From Flavobacterium sp. (GTDB taxonomy: Bacteria > Bacteroidota > Bacteroidia > Flavobacteriales > Flavobacteriaceae): 8,163 nt of DNA. The DNA is taken from the NCBI GenBank assembly GCA_003449615.1, contig DMHA01000281.1:208-8370 (forward strand), read 5' to 3'. The notes beneath the pieces are model-generated. The model saw nothing but the letters and a program-made list of their open reading frames with translations. It had not been told where the DNA came from and searched no databases. Below, one piece after another: positions 1 through 6,245 of the stretch (position 1 is its first letter; each line of letters starts with the position of its first letter). The translations under genes were made by a program, and so were the position numbers.

Positions 1-1
1 A

Positions 2-2002
2 TATGTTTCGTCATTCCAAAATAACAATGCCATTCCCAATCACGGTTTTGATGCCATTACTTATGAAATCAAGTTTTTGGCAATAGAAGACAGTTTTCTT
101 GAAGTGGGCGGTTTCAGGAAAATTGCTACCATTTCTGAAACCACAAATTTTATGTTGAATTATTTCAAAAAATTTGACGATTATTATCCATATTTGAATA
201 GAAAAGCTTCCCAAATTCAAATCACAAAAGAAATCAGCAGTTTGATTGATGTCGTTGTCGATAAATATGGGGAAATAAAAGACAATGCTTCTCCTCAATT
301 ACAGGATATTAGAAGAGAAATGAATTTGGTTCGTGGCAAAGTCAATCAGAGTTTTGGAGTGGCTTTAACCCAATACAATTCGCTTGGTTATTTGGATGAT
401 ATTAAAGAAAGTTTCGTTCAAAATCGTAGGGTTTTGGCGGTTTTGGCAATGTATCGCCGAAAGGTGAAAGGAGCCATTTTGGGAAGTTCCAAAACTGGAA
501 GTATTGCTTACATTGAACCCGAAACTACTTTGAAATATTCCCGTGAATTAAGCAATTTAGAATACGAAGAAAAAGAAGAAATTACAAGAATTTTGAAACA
601 ATTGTCCAATCAAATTCGACCTTTTTTACCATTGCTTATGCAATACCAAGATTTCTTGAGCGATATTGATGTCATTGCTGCCAAAGCAAAATATGCCAAC
701 AAAATCAATGGAATTTTGCCAACAATTACCGAGGAAAGAAGATTATACTTCAGAGACGCCTTCCATCCTATTTTGTATTTGAACAATAAACAGAAAAACG
801 AAATTACACATCCACAAACTTTTGAATTAAACCAAGAAAAAAGAATTATCGTCATTTCTGGACCCAATGCTGGAGGAAAAACCATTTCATTAAAAACCGT
901 TGGATTACTCCAATTGATGTTGCAATCGGGAATGTTAATTCCTGTTCAGGAACGCAGTGAAACTTTTTTATTCGATAGAATTTTAACTGACATTGGCGAT
1001 AATCAATCCATTGAAAATCATTTGAGTACCTACAGTTACCGACTCAAGAATATGAATTATTTTTTGAAGAAATGCAACCAAAAAACAATGTTTTTGATAG
1101 ATGAATTTGGAACTGGTTCAGACCCAGAATTGGGAGGAGCTTTGGCAGAAATTTTCTTGGAAGAATTCTATCATCGAGAAGCTTTTGGAATTATAACTAC
1201 ACATTATTCCAACCTAAAAATTTTGGCTAATGAATTGCCTTTTGCCATTAATGCCAATATGCTTTTTGATGAAAAAACATTGGAACCAATGTATAAATTG
1301 GTTTTGGGTCAAGCTGGAAGTTCGTTTACATTTGAAGTCGCTTTGAAAAATGGAATCCCTTTTAGCTTAATCAATCGAGCGAAGAAGAAAATTGAAGTGG
1401 GAAAAGTACGTTTCGACAAAACCATTGCCACCTTGCAGAAAGAACGCTCGAAGTTGGAAAAAACGTCGCAAACACTGAAAGAAGAAGAAACAAAAGCGCG
1501 TGAAGAAGGTAAGAAAATGGAAACCATTAACGTAAAAATCAAGCAAAAATTGGAAAGCTATCAAGAATTGTATGACAGCAATCAAAAAACGATTTGCATT
1601 GGTCAGAAAATAGAAGATATTGCCCAAAAATATTTTAATAATAAAAATAAAAAAGACCTTATTGGCGAATTTTTGAAAATCATCGAAATCGAAAACTCCA
1701 AACGAATAAAAGCCACTCCAAAAGAAGCCAAAGCTATTATCGAAAAGAAAAAGGAAGTTATTAAAGAAGTAGAAGTTAAGGTAGAAGAAATCAGAGTTGC
1801 AAAAAAAGAAAAGAAACTAAAACCCATTATCGAAAAGCCAAAACCTGTTTTAAAAATAGGCGACAGAGTAAGAATGTTTGATGGAAAAGCAGTGGGAAGT
1901 ATTGACAACATTGAAAAAAATAAGGCAACTGTGAATTATGGAATGTTTACTTCGAAAGTGAGTTTGGATTTATTGGAATTGGTTGAAGTGGTGAAGAAAT
2001 AG
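2..2002 (+). CDS. mutS2: MutS2-type DNA mismatch repair family ATPase, 5' end outside window
   Basis: The reading frame is open from base 2, so the gene is cut by the left edge; 666 residues are visible. A TTG at 77 is only an internal Leu codon, because family-like sequence (FDAITYEIKF) precedes it. The middle carries the MutS core and lever helices. The ATPase follows, with Walker A GPNAGGKT at 860-883, Walker B FLIDEFGTGSDP at 1091-1126 and a downstream TTHYSNLK switch. After it comes a long charged, Lys/Glu-rich coiled-coil stretch (about 1380-1850). The last 50 residues form a KOW-like unit (IGDRVRMFDGKAVGS...). The protein stops there: the Smr endonuclease domain that ends most MutS2 proteins is absent. 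The mismatch-recognition domain I of MutS would lie upstream and cannot be judged, but the C-terminal layout is that of MutS2. Known roles of the family are binding branched DNA, limiting recombination, and ribosome rescue; which applies here is not shown. It converges on recQ. Confidence 0.9.
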   Translation, partial: YVSSFQNNNAIPNHGFDAITYEIKFLAIEDSFLEVGGFRKIATISETTNFMLNYFKKFDDYYPYLNRKASQIQITKEISSLIDVVVDKYGEIKDNASPQLQDIRREMNLVRGKVNQSFGVALTQYNSLGYLDDIKESFVQNRRVLAVLAMYRRKVKGAILGSSKTGSIAYIEPETTLKYSRELSNLEYEEKEEITRILKQLSNQIRPFLPLLMQYQDFLSDIDVIAAKAKYANKINGILPTITEERRLYFRDAFHPILYLNNKQKNEITHPQTFELNQEKRIIVISGPNAGGKTISLKTVGLLQLMLQSGMLIPVQERSETFLFDRILTDIGDNQSIENHLSTYSYRLKNMNYFLKKCNQKTMFLIDEFGTGSDPELGGALAEIFLEEFYHREAFGIITTHYSNLKILANELPFAINANMLFDEKTLEPMYKLVLGQAGSSFTFEVALKNGIPFSLINRAKKKIEVGKVRFDKTIATLQKERSKLEKTSQTLKEEETKAREEGKKMETINVKIKQKLESYQELYDSNQKTICIGQKIEDIAQKYFNNKNKKDLIGEFLKIIEIENSKRIKATPKEAKAIIEKKKEVIKEVEVKVEEIRVAKKEKKLKPIIEKPKPVLKIGDRVRMFDGKAVGSIDNIEKNKATVNYGMFTSKVSLDLLELVEVVKK

Positions 2003-2009
2003 TGAGTAT

Positions 2010-2053
2010 GTCATTGCGAGGAGTTGCGAGGCACGAAGCAAAGCAATCTCCTC
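2010..2053. repeat. Degenerate intergenic palindromic repeat (TCATTGCGAGG / GAAGCAATCTC type)
   Basis: The stretch begins TCATTGCGAGGAG and ends GAAGCAAAGCAATCTCC. This resembles a short palindromic element scattered between genes in many Bacteroidetes genomes, recognised from memory. Inverted pairs are ATTGC (2013-2017) with GCAAT (2043-2047), and TTGC (2024-2027) with GCAA (2038-2041). TTGCGAGG is directly repeated at 2014 and 2024. It fills nearly all of the 51 bases between the stop codons of the convergent mutS2 and recQ genes. It could act as a weak two-way terminator, but there is no clean stem with a U tract. Confidence 0.65.
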
Positions 2054-3946
2054 TTATTTAAGTGAATATTTATTGTTTGATTTTACAGCAATTTGATTGT
2101 TTTCTAATAAAGTTTGCAAGGCAAAGATAATATCGTCTTCGCTGATTTTTGTCAATTTTTGAATTTCTCTTGAATTCATTTCTTGTAGTTGCAATAATCC
2201 AATGATTTTTTCTGAAATCGAAGAACTATCAATAGGTTTCTTTTTTTTTGAAATGCAATAGGAACAAATTCCACAATCTGTTTTGGCTTTTTCTCCAAAA
2301 TAATCAAGAATCAACTTGCTTTTGCATACTTTTTTTTCGTTTATATAATGTAAAACCGACTCGAATTGGGCAATTTTTTGTCGATTTTGGGTTTCTAGAT
2401 ATTTCGAAACTCGGTTGATGGTTCTTTCATCTTCACGAACTTCGTTGAAAATAATCGTGGCATCGTTGTTTTTTTTGTGGTAATCAATGATTTCCAGCTT
2501 TTTTAGTTTGTCTAAAATAGAGATAATTACCATCTCATCGCAACTTGATTTTTTGGCAATTAACGATAAATTAATTGGAGTTTGAGATTCGTAAATACCT
2601 GAATACGTTCGGAGTAAGGACAAAATAACAGGTTCTTCACTAGGATTCAAACTCATATATCGAATGACTTCTTTGGATTCGATGATGAATTGCATCGTGA
2701 TTTTCTCGGAATACTCTTGCGACATACTCAAGATCCCTTGACGATCTAAAAACTGGATAGCATTGAAAGTCTTCAAGGTTGGAAACCCATATTTCTGGCA
2801 AAAATGATTCAAATTGAACGAAAATTGTTCGTTAATTCCTTCGCCATAGGCGATTCGGAAATATGTACATAATTTGATATAAATTTGGGTAAGAATAATT
2901 TTGTCAGGCAAAACATTGATAAACTGGCTTTGCGCTTGAATTTTGTCAGATGGACTCGTGAGAATAATGGCAAACGATTTGGTTTCATCTCTTCCGGCAC
3001 GGCCAGCTTCTTGATAATAACTTTCGATACTTTCCGGAAGATGAATATGGATAACGGTTTTTACATTCGATTTGTCAATTCCCATCCCGAAGGCATTGGT
3101 GGCAACAATAATCTGAACTTCTTCGGTCATCCAAAGGTTCATATTTTTCTCTTTTTCTTTCACGGATAATCCTCCATGATAAAAAGTGGTTTTCAATCCC
3201 ATAGATTGCAATTGCGAGGCGGTATCCGAACACGATTTCCTATTTCGCACATATATAATAGAAGGTTGAGGATTTTTCTTCAGGATTTGCTCCATTCGAT
3301 ACAGCTTGTCTTCAACTTCAAAAACCATATAAGCAATGTTTTTTCGTGCAAAAGATTTCGTGAAAATAGATGGATTTTCTAAGCCCAATTGCAGAATGAC
3401 ATCATCAAGAACCGTTTTTGTTGCCGAAGCAGTAAGAGCGAGAAAAGGAACTTTTGGGAAATGGGTTTTTAAATTTGCAATTTTCAAATAAGCAGGACGG
3501 AAATCGTGTCCCCATTGTGACACACAATGCGCTTCGTCTATGGCGATGAGATTGATAGGTAGGTTTTTGATGCGTTCCAAAATCCAATCTGATTGTAAGC
3601 GTTCTGGCGATAGGTACAAGAATTTATAAATGCCATATTCACAATTATCTAAAAGCCTAATCATTTCGTCCGATTGAATGCCACCAGTTAAGGCAATGGC
3701 TTTGATGTCAAGTTGTTGCAAGCGTTGCACTTGATCTTTCATCAAGGCAACCAAAGGCGATATGACCAAACAAATTCCGTCTTTCATCAGGCCAGGAACC
3801 TGAAAACAAATTGATTTTCCGCCACCAGTGGGCATCAAACCAAAAGTGTCTTTGCCCTCTAAAACCGAATTGATAATTTCGTCTTGTGGCGACCTAAATT
3901 TGTCGTGTTTCCAGTATTTTTGAAGAATTTGTAATGCTTCCTGCAT
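2054..3946 (-). CDS. recQ: ATP-dependent DNA helicase RecQ
   Basis: A 630-residue superfamily 2 DNA helicase, 3'-5' by family, acting in recombination and replication-fork repair. All helicase motifs are visible: motif 0 FRSPQDEII (17-25), Walker A MPTGGGKS (38-45), Ia SPLVALMKDQV (63-73), II DEAH followed by the RecQ aromatic loop CVSQWGHDFRP (137-151), III LTASAT (171-176), IV IIYVRNRKSC, V ATNAFGMGIDKSNV (282-295) and VI QEAGRAGRD (312-320). The zinc site is C541, C558, C561 and C564 with YFGE at 549-552. In E. coli RecQ this module directly follows the helicase core near residue 380. Here about 170 residues that look like two winged-helix units (around 376-405 and 458-490) come first, and a third such unit (about 578-630) ends the protein. 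No HRDC domain is seen. The length is close to other RecQ proteins (about 600-630). The ATG at 3944-3946 is directly preceded by a heptamer array, with no Shine-Dalgarno site. Confidence 0.95.
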   Translation of the reverse strand: MQEALQILQKYWKHDKFRSPQDEIINSVLEGKDTFGLMPTGGGKSICFQVPGLMKDGICLVISPLVALMKDQVQRLQQLDIKAIALTGGIQSDEMIRLLDNCEYGIYKFLYLSPERLQSDWILERIKNLPINLIAIDEAHCVSQWGHDFRPAYLKIANLKTHFPKVPFLALTASATKTVLDDVILQLGLENPSIFTKSFARKNIAYMVFEVEDKLYRMEQILKKNPQPSIIYVRNRKSCSDTASQLQSMGLKTTFYHGGLSVKEKEKNMNLWMTEEVQIIVATNAFGMGIDKSNVKTVIHIHLPESIESYYQEAGRAGRDETKSFAIILTSPSDKIQAQSQFINVLPDKIILTQIYIKLCTYFRIAYGEGINEQFSFNLNHFCQKYGFPTLKTFNAIQFLDRQGILSMSQEYSEKITMQFIIESKEVIRYMSLNPSEEPVILSLLRTYSGIYESQTPINLSLIAKKSSCDEMVIISILDKLKKLEIIDYHKKNNDATIIFNEVREDERTINRVSKYLETQNRQKIAQFESVLHYINEKKVCKSKLILDYFGEKAKTDCGICSYCISKKKKPIDSSSISEKIIGLLQLQEMNSREIQKLTKISEDDIIFALQTLLENNQIAVKSNNKYSLK

Positions 3947-3995
3947 AGATTTCAGATTTCAGATTTCAGATTTCAGATTTCAGATTTCAGATTTT
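3947..3995. repeat. Heptamer tandem repeat (AGATTTC on plus, GAAATCT on minus), abutting recQ ATG
   Basis: Six perfect AGATTTC units fill 3947-3988 and a seventh, AGATTTT, fills 3989-3995. On the coding strand of recQ this reads GAAATCT repeated, ending exactly at the ATG. The array therefore is the ribosome-binding region of recQ. Unit number can change by slippage, but because the array is untranslated it would alter leader length, not frame. Similar AT-rich heptamer runs are common between genes in flavobacteria, so a role is not assured. Confidence 0.95.
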
Positions 3996-4030
3996 GTTGA
4001 AACCTTAAATCTCAAATTCTAATTTGTAAA

Positions 4031-4570
4031 TTATCTGGATATTTGGTCTAAGATAAATAAAATTCTGTTATCTAGGCTGTCTTTTGGAACTTCTATAAGT
4101 TCGTAGCCATAATCTTGATAAGTTTCAACAAGGTGATCGTGGATGAGTTTGGCTTGTTCGAAGTTTTCATATCGTGCTTCGTCGCTCACATAAATTTCCT
4201 CCCAAGGCGGAAGAATAAATATTTTTGTGTATCTATTTTCGCGGCAAGCTATGTCAAAATGAATAGGATAACTGTCGCCAATGTAGTGCATATAGGCTAA
4301 TATATCGGGAATACCACGGTCGATAAAAACAATATTTTGGGTTTCTTCTAAAGCGTTTTTGAATTGTTTTTTTCTTCCTTCTAATAACAATTCGCTGAAA
4401 AGTAAAGGGTTTTCAAGAAACAATTGTTCGATGCCTTGTTTTTTTGCTTCTAAAGTTACTTGCCTTGAAATTTCAGGATAACTACAAAAACCTCTTGCTA
4501 TCAATCCTTCAATGATAGTGCTTTTGCCAGTTCCAGGGCCGCCTATGATGACTATAATTTCTTTGCTCAC
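4031..4570 (-). CDS. P-loop NTPase of the AAA_28 / NadR-kinase-like family
   Basis: A small soluble nucleotide-binding protein, 179 residues from the chosen start. Walker A is GGPGTGKST (residues 10-18), preceded by a hydrophobic strand (IIVII). A conserved PEISRQVTLEA stretch follows (32-42). Walker B-like VFIDRGIPD lies at 81-89, and a lid-like PPWEEIY...DEARYE segment at 121-135. This pattern matches the AAA_28 group of predicted ATPases/kinases; the substrate is unknown to me. No ATG fits the frame. The candidates are GTG at 4568-4570 (MSKEIIVIIGG) and TTG at 4577-4579, which adds three residues. I prefer GTG because it leaves 17 bases to the -7 box, nearly the 18 seen for the divergent gene, and because the protein then starts just before the first strand. 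The gene lies 84 bases upstream of recQ on the same strand, so the two may share a transcript. Confidence 0.8.
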   Translation of the reverse strand: MSKEIIVIIGGPGTGKSTIIEGLIARGFCSYPEISRQVTLEAKKQGIEQLFLENPLLFSELLLEGRKKQFKNALEETQNIVFIDRGIPDILAYMHYIGDSYPIHFDIACRENRYTKIFILPPWEEIYVSDEARYENFEQAKLIHDHLVETYQDYGYELIEVPKDSLDNRILFILDQISR

Positions 4571-4587
4571 ATTTTTCAAATATTGTG

Positions 4588-4595
4588 CAAATTTA
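4588..4595 (-). promoter_or_regulatory. Bacteroidetes -7 box (TAAATTTG) for the NTPase gene
   Basis: On the minus strand these bases read TAAATTTG, an exact TAnnTTTG match. The box ends 17 bases before the GTG start and 8 before the alternative TTG, implying a very short leader. I see no convincing -33 TTG at the expected spacing, so this is a one-box match in AT-rich DNA. Confidence 0.5.
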
Positions 4596-4654
4596 CCTAA
4601 AGTTATCCGAACTTCGAAAGGTTATTTCAACTTATCAGGTTCTTAAATTTTCTG

Positions 4655-4686
4655 TAATCTAAAATCTAAATCTAAAATCTAAAATC
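4655..4686. repeat. Imperfect heptamer tandem repeat (AAAATCT on plus)
   Basis: The units are TAATCT, AAAATCT, AAATCT (six bases), AAAATCT and AAAATC. The unit differs by one base from GAAATCT, the minus-strand unit of the array at 3947-3995, so the two arrays lie in opposite orientation around the NTPase gene. This array occupies the place where the -33 element of the DUF493 promoter would be. Confidence 0.8.
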
Positions 4687-4693
4687 AAAACAG

Positions 4694-4701
4694 TATATTT
4701 G
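4694..4701 (+). promoter_or_regulatory. Bacteroidetes -7 box (TATATTTG) for the DUF493-DUF4290 transcript
   Basis: TATATTTG is an exact TAnnTTTG match and ends 18 bases before the ATG of the DUF493 gene. It predicts a transcription start near 4706-4709 and a leader of about a dozen bases. No clear -33 TTG is present, because the heptamer array takes up that region. Confidence 0.6.
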
Positions 4702-4719
4702 CTTTTATTTTATTTTAGA

Positions 4720-5016
4720 ATGGATACAGAAAAAGAAAAAGAAACCCGTGAGTTTTATGAAAGGCTAAAAAAAGAGTTGGATTTGAGTACCACTTGGCCC
4801 GATTTGTATTTGTTTAAATTTATCGTGCCTACCGATAATGAAAATATTCTCCGAGTGGAAGAATCTTTTGATTGTATGGGAGCAGTAATTAAAACCACAA
4901 AATCTAAAACTGGTAAATTTACAAGTATTTCTGTAGATGTTATGATGAAAGATTCTCAAGAAATAATTGATAAATACATCGAATTATCTACAATTAAAGG
5001 TATTATTTCCCTATAA
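4720..5016 (+). CDS. DUF493 (YbeD-like) family protein
   Basis: A 98-residue protein. It opens with a charged helix (MDTEKEKETREFYERLKKEL). Strand-like segments follow: YLFKFIVPTDN (30-40), a helix ILRVEESF (43-50), then a Lys/Ser/Thr-rich turn leading into FTSISVDVMMKDSQEIIDKY (67-86). This fits the small ferredoxin/ACT-like fold of DUF493, whose molecular role is unsettled. The ATG at 4720 is preferred to an in-frame TTG at 4699, which overlaps the -7 box. The stop is only 2 bases from the next start, so translation is probably coupled with the DUF4290 gene. In this lineage DUF493, DUF4290 and murA tend to lie together. Confidence 0.8.
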   Translation: MDTEKEKETREFYERLKKELDLSTTWPDLYLFKFIVPTDNENILRVEESFDCMGAVIKTTKSKTGKFTSISVDVMMKDSQEIIDKYIELSTIKGIISL

Positions 5017-5018
5017 AT

Positions 5019-5744
5019 ATGAACACAAAATATACAAAAGAAGTTGCCAATGATGTGGTGCATCATTTGGAATACAACGCCGAGCGGCAACATTTAATTA
5101 TTCCGGAATATGGGCGTCATTTGCAAAAATTGATTGATCAAGCAACCGTCATTGAAGATAGAGAAGAGCGTAACAAAGTCGCAAAATATATCATACAAGT
5201 GATGGGAAGTTTGAATCCCCATTTGCGTGATGTACCTGATTTTCAGCATAAATTGTGGGATCAAATCTTTATAATGTCCGATTTTAAATTGGATGTAGAT
5301 TCGCCTTATCCTGTGCCAACTCGTGAGGTTTTGCAGCTTAAACCCGATGTTTTAAAATACCCACAAAACTTTCCGAAATACCGATATTATGGCAACAATA
5401 TTAAATATATGATTGATGTTGCCAACAAATGGGAGGAAGGCGAAATGAAAAATGCTTTGGTAAAAGTGATTGCCAATCACATGAAAAAATCCTATTTGAG
5501 TTGGAATAAAGACACCGTGAAAGACGACGTTATTTTCGAACATTTATATGAATTGTCAGGCGGAAAATTGAATATGCTACAAAGCACCGAAGAACTTTTG
5601 ACCACTACTGATTTATTACGAACCAACAAGCGGGTTTCCAACAAAATTTCTCCTGCAGGACAACCAAAAATTCAAAGCAACAAAAATATCAAATCAGGGA
5701 AGTCAAATCCTACGCATAAAAACCAAAAAAGAAAACCTTTGTAA
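5019..5744 (+). CDS. DUF4290 family protein (Bacteroidetes-specific)
   Basis: A 241-residue protein with the recognisable DUF4290 N-terminal half: LEYNAERQHLIIPEYGRHLQ (17-36), then VAKYIIQVMGSLNPHLRDVP (54-73) and HKLWDQIFIMSDF (77-89), followed by a Pro/Tyr-rich segment (95-128). There is no signal peptide or membrane segment, so it is probably cytosolic. The last 40 or so residues are Lys/Asn/Ser-rich and look disordered and basic, as in a nucleic-acid or cell-surface-associated tail. Function is unknown. It begins 2 bases after the DUF493 stop. From memory, its homologues usually sit directly before murA, which suggests a link with envelope synthesis; here the RhuM block intervenes. No terminator hairpin is evident after it. 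Confidence 0.85.
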   Translation: MNTKYTKEVANDVVHHLEYNAERQHLIIPEYGRHLQKLIDQATVIEDREERNKVAKYIIQVMGSLNPHLRDVPDFQHKLWDQIFIMSDFKLDVDSPYPVPTREVLQLKPDVLKYPQNFPKYRYYGNNIKYMIDVANKWEEGEMKNALVKVIANHMKKSYLSWNKDTVKDDVIFEHLYELSGGKLNMLQSTEELLTTTDLLRTNKRVSNKISPAGQPKIQSNKNIKSGKSNPTHKNQKRKPL

Positions 5745-5863
5745 AATAGTTGTGGGTTAGGAATTTGTTTAGATTTCCAGTGTTTTCATGATAAGCAATA
5801 ACATCTGAACTAAATATTTAAAAAATTGAACACAAGCTAAGTCATTTTTTTTTTGATTAGAGA
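5745..5863. other. Intergenic region at the left border of the RhuM block
   Basis: This is 119 bases of AT-rich sequence after DUF4290. It holds no ORF of note, no clear hairpin terminator and no exact TAnnTTTG box. It contains a run of ten T (5845-5854) followed by GATTAGAGA just before the ATG of the RhuM remnant. The stretch 5748-5766 is an imperfect inverse match of the right border of the block (about 6991-7015). Confidence 0.6.
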
Positions 5864-6245
5864 ATGAATGAAATAGAAATACATCAAGGGTCTGATAAAT
5901 CTATTCAAGTTGAAGTGCAATTTGAACAAGAAAAGGGATGGCTAACTCAAAAACAAATGGAGTTACATTTCGATAAAAATTTAATGACAGTGAATGAGCA
6001 TATCAAAAACATTTATGAAGAACAAAAATTAGATTAAAATACAACTATAAGGAAATCCCATATAGTTCAAAAAGAAGGTAAACAAGAAGTGAAACTAGTT
6101 TTTTAGAGATTAGTAGATGAGTGAGATAGAAATATATAATGGTAGCAATAATGAAGTTCAAGTTGAGGTTCAATTTGAGGAAGAAACAGTATGGCTAACA
6201 CAAGCGCAAATGGCGTTACTTTTTGATCGCAACAGGGTTGCTATT
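5855..6245 (+). repeat. Tandem diverged duplication of RhuM 5' ends (period 253 bases)
   Basis: The leader GATTAGAGA plus ATGAATGAAATAGAAAT at 5855 recurs as GATTAGTAG plus ATGAGTGAGATAGAAAT at 6108. The two start codons are 253 bases apart, with no gap in the leader alignment. Similarity continues through the first roughly 130 coding bases (for example CAATTTGA and ATGGCTAAC). The shared leader shows that more than the coding part is related, pointing to tandem duplication or repeated insertion at one site. Confidence 0.6.
5864..6106 (+). pseudogene. Decayed RhuM-family gene (N-terminal part, in-frame stop, 3' part lost)
   Basis: From the ATG at 5864 the frame encodes 57 residues: MNEIEIHQGS..., then VQVEFQ-type strands, WLTQKQMELHF, and NEHIKNIYEEQKLD, ending at TAA 6035-6037. 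This matches residues 1-57 of the intact RhuM gene at 6117 almost position by position (WLTQAQMALLF, TQHIGNIFKEGELE). In the same frame after the stop it continues as NTTIRKSHIVQKEGKQEV, which looks like the next piece of a RhuM domain, before a second stop at 6104-6106. The usual YNLDVIISVGYR core and everything after it are missing. I read this as a nonsense mutation plus a 3' deletion in a once complete gene. A translated 57-residue DNA-binding stub cannot be excluded. Confidence 0.75.

Noticed and set aside
77..79. TTG as the start of the MutS2 gene
   Set aside because: The frame is open to base 2 and its upstream residues fit the family, so TTG is an internal Leu codon and the true start lies outside the window.
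610..1911. Several minus-strand ORFs within mutS2 (77-102 codons)
   Set aside because: They lie wholly within a strong coding gene, have Phe/Ser-rich low-complexity translations typical of antisense to Lys/Glu-rich coding sequence, and show no recognisable domain.
2885..3382. Plus-strand ORFs within recQ
   Set aside because: They are antisense to well-conserved helicase motifs and show no family features.
3947..3995. CRISPR-like array
   Set aside because: The units are 7 bases with no spacers, so it is a simple tandem repeat.
4013..4021. recQ promoter (TAGAATTTG on minus)
   Set aside because: It has three bases between TA and TTTG, not two, and no partner -33 element; recQ may be read from the NTPase promoter.
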